Below, piece after piece: positions 10,792 to 22,001 of a DNA stretch of 64,000 bases. The stretch comes from Fasciolopsis buskii (taxonomy: Eukaryota > Platyhelminthes > Trematoda > Plagiorchiida > Fasciolidae). The translations under genes were made by a program, and so were the position numbers. Location: assembly GCA_008360955.1 (NCBI GenBank), contig LUCM01007362.1:196786-260785 (forward strand), written 5' to 3'. Every line of letters begins with the position of its first letter. The first letter of the stretch is position 1. The notes beneath the pieces are model-generated. The model saw nothing but the letters and a program-made list of their open reading frames with translations, was not told where the DNA came from and did no database searches.

Positions 10792-11144
10792 TTCTTGACC
10801 AGGTTCAAGAGTATTCTGCAACCGGATTTTTGTGAAGTTTTGAATATGATATTCGTAGTATCCAGGGTAATGAAGCGCACCTTCGAGAAGATCGAGGGTG
10901 AAACGTGGCAGACTAGCGCCCTCATATGTATTTATGAGGGTAGCTAGAATTGAGGAGAACTTTCCGACTGGGAGTTCTATTTCTCGCTTCGTCGAATACA
11001 ACCCCAGAGGGGGACTGACGAAAGTTACAACCGCCTGAACATGAGAGGATCCCTGATAGGCATCGTCTGTTGATTCCACATTGGAAACGGGTGATTCAGG
11101 TTCCTCATCGGAAACCGAAGCATCTTGCCCATTCAGGGACGAAT
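10792..11144 (-). CDS. SSR1: TRAP-alpha (SSR1)-like, lumenal exon 1
   Basis: The exon carries an acidic lumenal start (a Ser/Asp/Glu-rich stretch), then the folded domain with 'GKFSSILATLINTYEGASL', equivalent to human 'NNIVKFLVGFTNKGTEDF', and 'HYPGYYEYHIQNFTKI', equivalent to human 'YPQDYQFYIQNFTAL', including the conserved NFT sequon. The donor is GAA|gtacgt. The acceptor is taken as 'ctgtag' at 11145, leaving phase 1. The upstream exon with the signal peptide was not found between 11146 and the repeats; it may be distant or lost by misassembly. The four exons give about 250 residues against 286 in human. Confidence 0.9.
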
Positions 11145-11494
11145 CTACAGGGATCGACAAGACAGGACCGTTGAGAGGGATGAGAGAAAATAGTACGGTT
11201 TGACGTAATTACTATGGAATTTTTCAAGGATAACGCCAACAAAACCAAGTAATATAAAACTGGGTTTGTTGATGAAAACTAAAACCCAAAAGCTAAACTA
11301 GAAAAGTAGCTCTAATGAACAGGAAAAGGAGAAAAAATGCAGGACATTTTGGCGAGGCGTGAAAATATGAAGATGTTTAGGTATCTGCGCACTGGACAGC
11401 ATCTGAAGTCCCACTCTAGACAAGATTCTCTTGGCTGTCCAACGAACGAACTCAAGAAACAAGAACGATAGTTACTAGTCATCAGAAAGCTTAT

Positions 11495-11790
11495 TTAGAC
11501 CGGCAGTGGTCAAGTGGATTAAGCTTGTAACCGAAAGGGACAGAGATTCGAATCCTAGATCTCAACTCACACGAAATCCAATGAAAATCACAAACTGCTC
11601 CAGTGTCAACAAAACGGGTAGTAGACCGACGCCTCCGTAACAGTCTTGTCGACAGCAAAAACGCCAACTTAAATTCACGAAGCGAAGAACGGCAGTGGAG
11701 CTAAGCTATCGGAAAATATGACTGTCTGGCGATGACCAGATATGGCTTTGTTCGCAAGTCTGATACTGATAACAGGGCTCGAAATAGGGT
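11495..11790 (+). repeat. tRNA-like SINE head and unclassified body
   Basis: The first 70 bp look like a decayed tRNA gene: an A-box-like 'tggtcaagtggatta' and a B-box-like 'gattcgaatcct' at the right spacing for an internal pol III promoter. The following 220 bp have no match within the window. No CCA-ready acceptor stem is evident, so a functional tRNA is unlikely. Confidence 0.6.
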
Positions 11791-11794
11791 CTCC

Positions 11795-12060
11795 TAAGTC
11801 AACCCCCTAATTTGGTTTGGGAAACCGGGTAGGACCATACCTACAGAAAAATCAAGGACTCCAGCGATAGGCGACAACGTGGAGATGGGGAATGGGAAAA
11901 CTGCCATTTGTGGTAAACCTAGCAGTTCTTGTCCCTTTCCCCATTCTCGCACAGATTCCGTCTTTCGTGATGATTCCGATGGCAGATGATCTGTATTCTG
12001 AGTTGCGGAAAGAACACAAAAAACACCGTTGCTGGAGAAAGGTGGGCGTGGGACATTTCA
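11795..12060 (-). repeat. Dispersed repeat, inverted partner of 23410-23640
   Basis: The reverse complement of this segment matches 23410-23640: shared blocks are 'ggcatggtcctacccggttt' (23576-23595; here at 11824-11843 with one change), the 'catctccacgtcgtcgc' region and the segment reading 'atcggaatcacga'. The frame seen on the minus strand has no recognisable product. Confidence 0.75.
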
Positions 12061-12170
12061 AGTAATTATCAAAGGTGAAAATCCAGCCTGTTGATCGCGG
12101 AATTTACCCTGGTAAATCGATGTCACAGCAGTGCAGTAGTATCAACAAGACAGCACCTCCCTGATCAAAA

Positions 12171-13430
12171 GAGCTATACAGGATAGCTCATCTCAAGCCG
12201 GAGATCTAATCATGCCTGGAAGGTCAATCACTAGAGGGCTGACAGAGTAGTCTCCTGATCCTTCCAGTCGGGGATTGATCTGAGTTAGCAGCTCAGTCGG
12301 AAAAACGAGTGGAAGACTAATTGATCCAAATAGATGGGCTTCAACTCCGCCATACTCCGCTGCCTTGTGGTCAGGTTCGTGTCAGAAACGAAGGCTCTGG
12401 TTGAGAACCCTAATCGTTCTTCCCCTTAGCGGCTGGACGCCCTAGCAACGCCCGTCCATTATTCCCCATGAGTTACACGCCTACAAATAACTCCATACTG
12501 CATCGGTCGTCGCGCAGGATAATCAGGACCGCGCTGCCCATTGCACCGAGCGAAGGTGGGGTGGGTAGTGATAAGTATGCTACTGCTCACAGTTTCCTTT
12601 CTTCTACTCAACCTGTCTCTTCCGTCTCCAACCAAGCTCTTCGCCCCTTCTGCCTACTCATAGTATTCCCACTAATAACGCCCGATACTCGCGACGGTTC
12701 GTTGCCGAATAATGTAGTAGGTGGCTTTCAGTCTGTTAGCTCACATTTTCTCAAGCCTCGTCAGCCTCTTGATCTCGGTTCTTTCAATGTGCGCACTTTA
12801 ATGCAGACTAACCAACAGGCGTGTTTGACTCTGACAGTAGACTCACTTTCGATTGGTGTCTGCTGCATGAGTGAAACGAATTCAGGATTCGAGTAGAGTA
12901 ACCCAACTGACTGCGTCTAATGTCCCGCCAAGATATTTCCTTTATACTTCCTTCAGGAGACGAAGCGGCTCAAGCTGTAGGTCAATGGGGGTAGGACTAG
13001 TTCCAAGTGAGAAGGCTGAAGCGGTCCTTTTAGACTGGATCCCAGTTAACAGTCACTTGTGCGCCATGAGACTGCAGGGGTCAGTCGGCATCCAGAAGGA
13101 TAGTAGTGTAAGCGCAGTTTATTTGTTATCTCGGCATACGCGTCAACCGGTTGCAGTACTGACATGCAAAAAGACCAGTTTTATGACAAACTCGTCATTC
13201 TTATTCGGAAGACCAAAGGCTCTGACATTGTAGTGGTGGTAGGTGGATTTAATGCTTGAGTTGTAAAAGTGAGTGATTCGGAGTCCTGTTTAGGTGGGCG
13301 CTGCACTTCGCCTGCTCAGCGAACAAATAACGGAGAAAGAGTTCTCTCCGTTTCTGTCCGGACAATAACTTATTCCTGTGTAGTACGAATTTCCGACACA
13401 GGTCAAGTCGCACAGCGAATTGGCGCTTTA
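12171..13430 (+). repeat. Right arm of the 1.26 kb inverted repeat (non-LTR leader and endonuclease)
   Basis: This is the reverse complement of 2824-4083 with only two mismatches noticed. On the plus strand it reads the retroelement leader, the endonuclease start ('LGSFNVRTLMQTNQQACL') and 'LLDWIPVNSHLCAMRL', then 'RSLFVISAYASTGC' and the degenerate 'VVVVGGFNA' motif at about 13230-13258. Frameshifts separate the blocks. Both arm ends fall inside the element, so the arm is not a simple full-length insertion. Confidence 0.95.
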
Positions 13431-14480
13431 TTATACAAACAGAACTGAACGCAACCTGGCAGCACAGTACACACGACCTTTCAACTTACAAGTGAAATTA
13501 ATCAAGGCCGACGCCAACATGTGGCTTCCAGTTCCAACAGTAAGCATCGCTAGTATGTCTTCTTCTGGATATAGGCGCATATTGTACCTCCACTACCGAG
13601 CTACCATCGTTGGAACACGCAGAACTACCAAGGTAGGTGAAACGGCTCCAGTTGTTAGTTCTTCTCCATCCAGTATCAGTTTCGGCGCTGCACTTGTCTA
13701 GAGATCGCCAGTCACTGTACTAGGTACATGTTGAGGCCACTTCATGTAATACGATTGTGACAAAGCACATGCCAGATCCGGTAACCGCATCTTCTGATAA
13801 GGTTCCGTTAAAGACCTAAGTAATATATCGTGACATAGACATGAGCTTGTCGCCGCTTTAATCGAGAGCTCGCAGAGCTCGAACAGGTACACGACATCGT
13901 CTACGTAATCTAGGTCGGCATAGCTTTCGCCTCGGCGTTTCCCAGTTTCCACTCCTCTCACATTCCCGGAAGACGCTCACTGAAAGGGCATCTTCCATCA
14001 CCGTCGTTGTCTTTCCATGAACGAAGTAGTAACAAGAATGGAGAGATGGGACGACCCCTTTGGTCCGAAGCGCCACTGATCGTTTCCGAATGAACGGTGA
14101 AGCGAAGTTACCGTAATACTCTAACTGCGAACCCAATAGGCATGCGAAGATTACAAACGCTCGCCAACAGGTTCACAAACTTAGTTGGGCAATAGGCCCT
14201 TCCGGTGGAGAGCACTGAGTGAGTGTTAATCGACTTCGTCCACGGAGTTTCGAAAGCACCTTTCAAGTCGAGGAAGACTACGATCGTAGGGCACCGGTGC
14301 GGCTGTGACGTGAGCGTTTCGAGTAATCTGTTCGACGGAAATTTGGAATATCTGGTCGAGTGCAACCGTCGACCTTTTGGAACGAAATCCCGGTCTTGGC
14401 TGTTCGCGCAATTACTCTGCGCGATTACTCGGTGTCAAAATGGAGGCAGCATTATGCGAAGCCAACACCTTGGGTAACTG
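13431..14480 (-). mobile_element. Non-LTR reverse transcriptase fragment, indel-rich
   Basis: Minus-strand pieces read 'GFRSKRSTVALDQIF' and 'PTIVVFLDLKGAF' (palm motif with catalytic Asp), and 'ADLDYVDDVVYLFE', a YVDD variant of the YADD active-site box. The pieces are in different frames with many one-base insertions relative to the 18.4-18.9 kb copy. The change in quality starts exactly at 13431, the end of the inverted-repeat arm. Confidence 0.8.
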
Positions 14481-14883
14481 TCGGAAATAAGACACTAATC
14501 GTTCCGGAGCGGAGTGATATACGGGTAGTGTGTTCATACTATCTATAGTCGCTCCGCAGTACGCGCTCGTTCTTAAGAACTGATAAGGGTAGGCATCGAG
14601 AGAGAGGTAGACAGGCGATCACACATATTGCACTCCGACTTTGCTCTCTGATATGGAGAGAAGAATATCCCACGCGCGTTGCGCTCAGAAGATTCCAAAT
14701 AGTCACTGATTGAGAGCTCTATATCGAGCGAAGCGTCGTATCTGTTCACTATCTGTTTAGGTGGCCACTCGGTAGAACCAGACAAAGGAGACAAATCTCT
14801 ATTCCTCACTTCATAATTCAGGATTTAGAGATTAGATATAGTATCTACGAACTCAGTTTTCTAACTGCAAGCAATTGAAAAAA
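14481..14883. other. No gene recognised
   Basis: The stretch lies between retroelement fragments. I saw no motif, exon or repeat that I can name. Confidence 0.3.
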
Positions 14884-15392
14884 CGCACCTAACCACAACA
14901 ACAACGTCAGAAGCGTTTGCTCTTCCGAACAAGAGTGACGAGGTTTATCGTAAAAACTCGTCTTTCTGCATGTTCAAGTGCTTGCGAATTTGTCGAAGCG
15001 TATGCCGCCGATAAACAAATAAACTAACGCTTAAGCATTACTATCCTTTCGGGACGCCGACTGATCCCTGCAAGTCTCATGGCGCCACAAGCGACTGTTA
15101 ACTGGGAATTCCACTTCTAGAACGGCTGCTTCAGCCTTTTCTCACTCAATACTATTACGCTGCACAGCACGTTGACACCACAGCTATGCTCTATACTATT
15201 TTTCCTTGCTTTATTTTTGCCTGTTCTTAGCTTGAGGCTTTTTTGCCACAGCTCTTTTTTTACTTTGTCTATTTTCTTTTTGCCTTTTTCTTTTTGATAA
15301 ATTTTTTTTTCTTTTCCTTTTTGAGCTATTTTTCTTAAAAAAAAGCTTATTTTGGTTTTTTGTGTTCAGCTTGTTTTTTTTTGTCTTTCTAT

Positions 15393-15423
<31 letters not shown>

Positions 15424-16505
15424 TTTAACTTTCTTTTTTTGTTTTTTTTTCAGCTTTTCCTTACGAAGCTCTTTTGTGTTTTTTTTTTTTTGCCACGAGC
15501 TTCTGTGTTTTGTGAGCGGGCTTTTTTGTTTTTTTGCTTTTCTTGTCATCTGCTTCGTCTCCTGAACGTGCGAAGCAAAATATCTGGCACGAGACCATTT
15601 GGCGCAGTCAGTTGGGGTTACTCTACTCGAAATCCTGAATTGCCGTTTTCACTCATGCAGCAGACACCAATCGAAAAGCGAGTTGCTACTGTCCAGTCAA
15701 ACACGTCCTGTTTGGTTAGAGTCCTGCATTAAAGGTGCGCACATTGAAAGAACGGCGAGATCCAGAAGGCTGACGAGGCTTGAGAAAATGTTGAGCTACA
15801 CAGACTGGAAAACCAACCTACTACACTACTTGGAACAAATACACCGTCGCGAGGTATGCGGGCCAAAATGTTTAACAATGGAGATACTATGGGTAGGTAG
15901 AAGTGGCAAACAGATTGGGTTGGAGACAGAAAAGATAGGTTGAATAGAAGAGAGGAAACTGTGAGCAAGAAAGCATACTTAATCACTATCCCACCCCAAC
16001 TTGCGCTCGATGCTATGGGCAGCGCGGTCCTGATTATCCTGCGCGACGACCGATGCAGTATGGAGTTATTTGTAGGCGTAACTCATGGGGAAATAATGGA
16101 CAGGTACTGCGTGGAAGTCCAGCCGCTAAGGTGGCAGAAGAACGTTAAGGTTCTCGACCAAAGGCTTTGGTTGCTGAACAGAACGGCTGAAACGCGCAAG
16201 GCCACGCGGGGAATAGCTCTGAGTGGCGCCCATCTACTTGGATCAATTAGTTCTTCCACTCATTTTCCTGGCGACCTGAGCTGCTAATTCAGATCAAACC
16301 CCAACTTGGAGACCAGGAAGACTACTTCGTCAAAGGCCTCTAGCCCATTGCACGTTTTTCCCAGGCCATGGCTGGATCCTTTCCGGCTTGAGACAAGCAA
16401 TCCTGTATAGCTTCGTTGGATCATGGGAGGGCACGCAAGCCGTCCAACCAACGTCAAGGTTGCAAGTCCCTCGTTGTGACATGCAAACGGCTAGTTTGTT
16501 CCTTG
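14884..16505 (-). mobile_element. Third copy of the non-LTR leader/endonuclease, indel-rich
   Basis: The parts 14884-15180 and 15557-16505 follow the left inverted-repeat arm (2824-4146) in the same orientation but with dozens of single-base insertions. The element's 5' end lies near 16485-16505, 60 nt from the donor of the misplaced RAB2 exon. The two parts are separated by a T-rich stretch where the arm has only about 45 bp. Confidence 0.8.
15185..15556. repeat. T-rich low-complexity stretch
   Basis: About 370 bp dominated by T runs broken by single C or G bases. It interrupts the third retroelement copy. The long lysine-rich or phenylalanine-rich frames it produces are composition artefacts. 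It may be sequencing noise or a degraded homopolymer. Confidence 0.8.
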
Positions 16506-16540
16506 ACGAAAAAAACCCGCCAAAATAAAAAGTGGATTTA

Positions 16541-16747
<207 letters not shown>

Positions 16748-16903
16748 TCATTTAGACGACTTGTGAGAATGTGGCTACAGTCTCGAAATTGGTTTGACTC
16801 ATGAATGAGAATACTAGTGCAAATTTACGGTCGACACAATGTATATTATTTCGAAATTCGAGTCCGAAGGTTATTAAACGGCATACCAACACACGATATA
16901 CGC

Positions 16904-16906
<3 letters not shown>

Positions 16907-16945
<39 letters not shown>

Positions 16946-16972
16946 TATAGTATATTATATATATATAATATA
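16907..16972. repeat. (TA)n microsatellite
   Basis: Imperfect TA tract of about 65 bp, 200 nt from the 5' side of the misplaced RAB2 exon. Confidence 0.95.
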
Positions 16973-17584
16973 GTTAGAGGGTGGGAGGTTAGATAATGTT
17001 TTTTCCCGGAGCTCAGGTTCAACAGAATGACACTGATTGGCTCGGTGAGCTGGGCGAGTCGATTGCAAACGTCTCATTACCAGCAACCTTGACATCATCA
17101 GTGCTATAACCATGAGACCACAAAACAGCAAGCACATAACATGCACAAGATACGGGCTCGAAAACATACATCGTACGTAAGAAAAAACATGGAAATAGAA
17201 AATCGCGGAAAGCGGGTAAAAGAGGGGGACAATAACAGTAAACTACAGCAAAACCAACTGTTCTTGTGATTTAACCGCACATATCCCGTGATGATTTTTG
17301 CTGTTTACGGATTAATTCTAAAGTGAATGAAATCTACAGAAGAGTATCATAGCATTTGGGCCGCTGACTTCAGCTCTAAGCCATATCCCTAAGCGTCACC
17401 AACCCACAGAAATCCTAATCTCGTGAACCTAACCAGGAAGTTGGAAACAACCAACTGAGGCCAAAGCCAAAGGTAATTCTTTCATACTTGATGGCGAGTC
17501 ATAGCCTAACCTTCGCGGCGTCTTCCGAACCTTGTGCCAGCAACGTTGCAAAACGAGCGCAGAAAGTTAATAATCATGGGTTAA

Positions 17585-18039
17585 AGCATGACGCCAATAC
17601 GTGTCCAAGTCACCAACATCACCGTTCAACATAAAAACACCAGAGGCAAGCCCTGCACCGTACCGCTGTCCTTTCCCCTCAAAGAGCCACATGCTGCTAT
17701 AAAAAGAGTGAATATCAAAAGGGAACAGGGAGTGGACATACATGGACGGGAACAGATAAGATTCCTTTGCAGCCAACACACGGAACACAGCCTAACTGTA
17801 AAAACGCACATTTTCGATCATTCTGATTCCATTGAAAATGACAGCACGATCGCCACTGTTCACGGTTCACTGTCATATCCTTCAGTGTCTCCAGCAGGCT
17901 TTTTGATGAGTCTTTCGGTCCCCAATCGCGAAGACGTGAGACATTGAACTTTTACCTACACTTCGTGTAACATTTTTCTCAATCCCCAGCGTTGCCCACG
18001 TCACTGCTTGAATCGCTCAATATGGCTTTCTCCACTCCT
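17585..18039 (-). mobile_element. Non-LTR pol 3' end fragment
   Basis: The reverse complement matches the tail copies at 1330-1710 and 26590-26860, including the block reading 'LETLKDMTVNREQW'-like sequence and the 3' tail. It ends at the first N run. Confidence 0.8.
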
Positions 18040-18064
18040 NNNNNNNNNNNNNNNNNNNNNNNNN
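18040..18064. other. Assembly gap (25 N) inside a retroelement
   Basis: Twenty-five N lie between two flanks that look like the same short segment ('atggctttctccactcct' on the left, 'atggcttctcccatccctta' on the right). The two sides therefore appear to overlap rather than to be separated, a sign of a scaffold join made inside a repeat. Confidence 0.9.
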
Positions 18065-18890
18065 ATGGCTTCTCCCATCCCTTAGGAGGAACACAAAATA
18101 GGGCACGATATGGTAGACGAGTGTTCGCCATACGCAACACGTGACCCAACTCCAACCAGCGTAGTCTACCAAGTTTCATACGCTGAAACAAGCTATTCTC
18201 AGAAGTGGCACCCAATACCAGATTCCCAACCTCAATATTACTCACCCCGTCACTCCACCCAATCCTAGCCATACTACGTAAACATCGGTTGTCGAAAACC
18301 TCCAACCGACGAACATCGCCCACACCCATACTCCACGTCTCGCAACCGTACAACAGAACTGAACGCACTGCAGCACAGTACACACGACCTTTCAACTTCA
18401 GTGAAATACCAGGCCGACGCCACAAGTGCTTAAGTCCAGCCTAAGCTACCCGAGCCCTCGATATACGCATATTTACCTCCACTCCCGAGCTACCATCGTT
18501 GGACACGCAGCTACCAAGGTAGGTAAAACGGTCCACAGTCGCTGGTTCTTCTCTATCCAGTATCAAGTTCGGTGCTGCTGCAGTCCAGTCCTGTAACAGC
18601 ACTTTGCACTTTGAAGGTGCAAAGCACATCCCAAACCGAGCGACTGATCTCGAGAGTCTATCTAGTGCGCGTTGTGCATGGTCCGCAGACTCGAAAAGGC
18701 ACACAACATCATCTGCGTAATCTAGGTCACACAACTTCCCTCCACTTCCCAGTTCGACTCCTACATCCAGGAGAACACCTAAACCATCTTCCATCACCTC
18801 GTCCATGATGAAGTTGAACAGGAATGGAGAGATGGGACACCCTTTGTCGAACGCCACTAGTCGTTTCGAATGAACTCGATAGTTCACTTT
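18065..18890 (-). mobile_element. Non-LTR reverse transcriptase and pol tail
   Basis: The best-preserved RT fragment of the window. Minus-strand frame 18887-18441 reads 'GCPISPFLFNFIMDEVMED', then 'LCDLDYADDVVCLFES' with the catalytic YADD box, then 'GMCFAPSKCKVLLQDW' and 'VDRFTYLGSCVSNDG'. Frame 18425-18065 continues with 'LKGRVYCAAVRSVLLYGCET' and 'DVRRLEVFDNRCLRSMARIG'. One frameshift lies near 18430. It is 5'-truncated near 18890. Confidence 0.9.
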
Positions 18891-19109
18891 ATACCACTGA
18901 AGAGAAGGAACTCTCTCCAGTTACTTTCAAATAAAATGAAGCCTTGACGAAGACACCTGCTTTCTTGATTCGTGATATCTGAAACGAGGAGCATATTCCT
19001 TAATCGTGTGGTAAGACAATGTCTGTACCCATCCTAAAGAAAAGCACATAGAAAGAATGCAGCAATCACCGTGGGATTGGTTTAACTGCGATAGTTACTG
19101 AGATCTTAG

Positions 19110-19505
19110 TTTCGTCGTTTGACATCAGTTCGCGCGAGTAACATCCGGGAGCAGCAGGCCACATTTCCCTTAGATCGGAGCTGCATCGATCAGATTTTCA
19201 TCCATCGGCAGTTACTTGAAACGCGCTACACACCGTTTTCTCAACTTGAAAAATGCGTTCGGCTAAGTGAACCGCACAGCGCTATCCAGTGCTCCCCAAC
19301 GGAATAGTCTGTCAGCGAAGTTCCCGAACCTCTTGCGAGCACTGTGTATGCCTGTGGTCGCGTGAGGATATCAAATGAACTACCAAGTTCATTCGAAACG
19401 ACTAGCAGTGTTTGATAAGAGCATTCCATCACTCCATTCTTGTTTAGCTTCGTCATTGACGAGGTTGTGGTGAGTGCTTTAGGCCATCAGGATGTAGGTT
19501 GCGAA
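19110..19505 (+). mobile_element. Reverse transcriptase fragment
   Basis: Plus-strand pieces read 'FPLDRSCIDQIFIHRQLLE' (family 'GCIDQIFTLRQ') and, further on, 'SITPFLF.FVIDEVV' near 19430-19470. Stops and frameshifts are frequent. Confidence 0.75.
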
Positions 19506-20036
19506 TTGGTATATCATCATCGTTCAACGTTGAATAGCAAGGCAAGCCCCACTACCCAATGCCCTCCCCCAGTTACATGTTCTTGTAAAAAAGTGTGAAT
19601 ACGCAAGTGGAACAGGAAATGGGCCTACACAGACGGGAACTATAAGAATGCTGCAGTAACAGCGACAGAAGGCACGAGGAAGCCAAGAATGAAATGAGAA
19701 AATGCGCAACAAACTTGGACAAAGTAGGTGTCTCACGTCTTCGTGGTTGGGGTCTGAAAAGTTTTTCAACCAGATAACTGGACATATCGAAGGATATGGC
19801 AGTGAACCGTTGAGATCGTGTTTTCATGTCAGAACGATTGAAAATACGTGTCGTTACGATTAGACCGTATTCCCTGTGATGGCCTCTAGGGCGTTCTCTT
19901 CTTTTCCCGCCCGTGCAAGCCCACTTAAGTTCCCTCTGCATACTTATTCTGCTTAGTACAGCGCAGAAGTCGATGGGAAAGGCATTGGTGAGTGAGGGTT
20001 GTCCTGCTTTTCAACGATGAATTATGATGACATAAG
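19506..20036. mobile_element. Head-to-head pair of non-LTR 3' ends
   Basis: Bases 19506-19670 are a minus-strand 3' end, beginning with the reverse complement of the GAT-repeat tail. Bases 19675-20036 are a plus-strand pol tail ('KVGVSRLRGWGLKS' and 'KDMAVNR') that ends at its own tail 'caacgatgaattatgatg'. Two element tails therefore point away from each other around 19672. Confidence 0.7.
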
Positions 20037-20129
20037 TTCACATTAGGTCAGACGCGATAACCAGCCGGACGACAGTGGGTTGCGGTCTACCAACAAAGTA
20101 ATAGACGGATCTCGGATTCCGACCTTTGA

Positions 20130-20285
20130 GCCCGGGGTGGCCAAGCGGATAAGGTCGTGGCGTTTAGACGTGAAGGTTGCGGGTTCGAATCTTCCCACCG
20201 CCTGTCAGCTTCCACACTCGGCAGTCTTCTGTTGGCCGCGGCTCCCTTCCTGAAAAATGATGTATTTCATTAATAAGGGAAGTAA
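20130..20285 (+). repeat. tRNA-derived SINE, best copy
   Basis: The head reads like a leucine- or serine-type tRNA: A box 'ggtggccaagcggataagg' and B box 'gcgggttcgaatcttccc', with the right spacing. The body ends in 'cctgaaaaatgatgtatttc' and a weak A-rich tail. Further copies lie at 24875-25010 (plus, with an internal deletion), 27965-28135 (minus) and 51957-52130 (minus). A working tRNA is unlikely because the 3' half continues into the conserved SINE body. Confidence 0.85.
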
Positions 20286-20679
20286 AAGATGGAATTTTCC
20301 GGTGGAAAGTGCACAATCCAGTAGATCACCGCCGGTCGCAAAGCTTTCGTCTTTTCGTCAGGCTTTGGACTGCGTAAAACTAAAAACAGATGTCACATAT
20401 GTCTACTACAGACAGTATCTGGATCACTACGAATATACATCGAAAGCACAACGGTCTGTGGGCTTGCTCTCAATAGGTGTACGTGACCTGTACTATTCTA
20501 TTTACGCATTCTCATGGCGGTAGACTTGGGACATGCACATGTCGCCAGAATCACATTTCCGTCCTTGGATGCTCTTTGCTGAACAGTCCATAGTAAGATC
20601 ACAATTGCGCAACGTTCATAATTCTTTGTTTGTTGGCTTGAGGTAACCTTAGAGTCAAGAGCAAAATACCGTTACTCAA

Positions 20680-20699
20680 ATATATATATATATATATAT
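20680..20699. repeat. (TA)n microsatellite
   Basis: Ten TA units. Confidence 0.9.
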
Positions 20700-21955
20700 G
20701 TTAGCTGCGAGTAAACTAACTGTACTGTGCTAGTCTTTTGAAAGGCTACTGAGACCAAATAACAAACCTGAATTAGCGACGATAAAAAACTGCAACAAAT
20801 TCTGATATGGCTCGCATCGCTGCAACAAGTGGCAGTGGTTTTCCGTTGTAATAAACAGACTGCTGAATAATGCCCACCTCTCGATTTAAACCCCGAGCTA
20901 TCGCCTAGGAAGCCCCATGTCCTGAGAACTTATCGATAGACCTTGGGAAAGTCTTTTGAAAAAGGCTGAAAACACTCCAGTAGACGACTGGCCGTTTCGC
21001 ACAGTACTGCCAAAGACCTAGAGGATACTCTACGATAAGAAAATTAGGGAGGGGCGGCACGAAGAAACAATCGCAAATGTGAAAGAGAAATACTATTTAA
21101 CGTCGCATTTGGCCGTGAAATTTTTGGCCTGGTCCCATGTTCCGCCCATTCGAAAAACAAGCGTACCAGAACACTAGCAAAAAACTACTGCCTGGGCCGA
21201 GGCCGCACGTGGTCCAAATCGTTAAGACTGCAAATTAGTCGGAGTGAATGAAGAAAATGGTGAAGACCGCGATTGTATCAGAAATGCTAAATAAATTCGG
21301 GCAGTGTATAAGGGAGGTCATTTATCCAAGAACCAGAATGATAATTAGTTTGCTTACTCTTGAATGCAGTACTTCTCACACGAACAGCCTGGATTATGCA
21401 TGACCAAAATAGGCTAGTGCCAAACCGATCTATTACGAAACCGCTAATGTAGTAACGGGCGCTGCTGGAGTCAACAATAACGACACTGCGACCGCAAGAT
21501 ACTGTCATTGATAGTTCATTTCAACCCAGGACTGCACTACGATTTCTCTAACGTTTATTCCTCTGTACGATCGTTTTCCTGAACCCTTGGTGATGCGACA
21601 ATTGACCAGTCCCTTTCATCAAGTCTAAAAATAAACGAAGTCGCTGGAGGCTGCATGTTAAACTCCGTGAGCCGTGCGTTAATTGCAGCGTTTTCGAATG
21701 ACACAATAATCTTTGCAACCAGTCGCAACAAGAACTTACAGCACAAAACAAAAAGAAGCAAACCTCGCCAACGAACGGGCCACATGGTCTGCGATACACG
21801 TATTTTTTCCTCACTAATTCAGTAAAACAACCAAGTAACAATTTGGGCTTTTATCATATATTCGCGATTAAGTTATTTGAAAGTAGTGATTTTCACTGCT
21901 AACTTCAATTCAGTTTTCAAGAAGTGCAACATTATTTTGCGCGCGAAGGAACGGG
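20700..21955. other. Region upstream of RAB2 exon 1
   Basis: No coding exon was recognised. The 100-200 nt before 21956 should hold the RAB2 5' UTR and promoter. No clear TATA box or initiator is evident. Confidence 0.35.
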
Positions 21956-22001
21956 ATGTCCTACGCCTATCTGTTCAAGTACATCATAATTGGCGATACG
22001 G
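21956..22001 (+). CDS. RAB2: RAB2 exon 1
   Basis: The exon encodes 'MSYAYLFKYIIIGDT' plus the first base of Gly16, then donor G|gttagt at 22001/22002. Human RAB2A starts MAYAYLFKYIIIGDTG and splits at the same codon. RAB2 is a small GTPase of the ER-Golgi intermediate compartment and Golgi, also used in late endosome and autophagosome fusion. Assembled over five exons, the coding length is 639 nt, 212 residues plus stop, the same as human. The exon ends inside the P-loop (GDTGVGKS, residues 13-20). Confidence 0.97.

Noticed and set aside
15211..15549. A 112-residue lysine-rich frame on the minus strand and phenylalanine-rich frames on the plus strand
   Set aside because: They are produced by a T-rich low-complexity stretch in an indel-rich patch, with no domain or conservation.
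20130..20205. A functional tRNA gene
   Set aside because: A and B boxes are clear, but the same unit with a conserved downstream body occurs four times in decayed form, which marks a SINE; the acceptor stem is not well paired.
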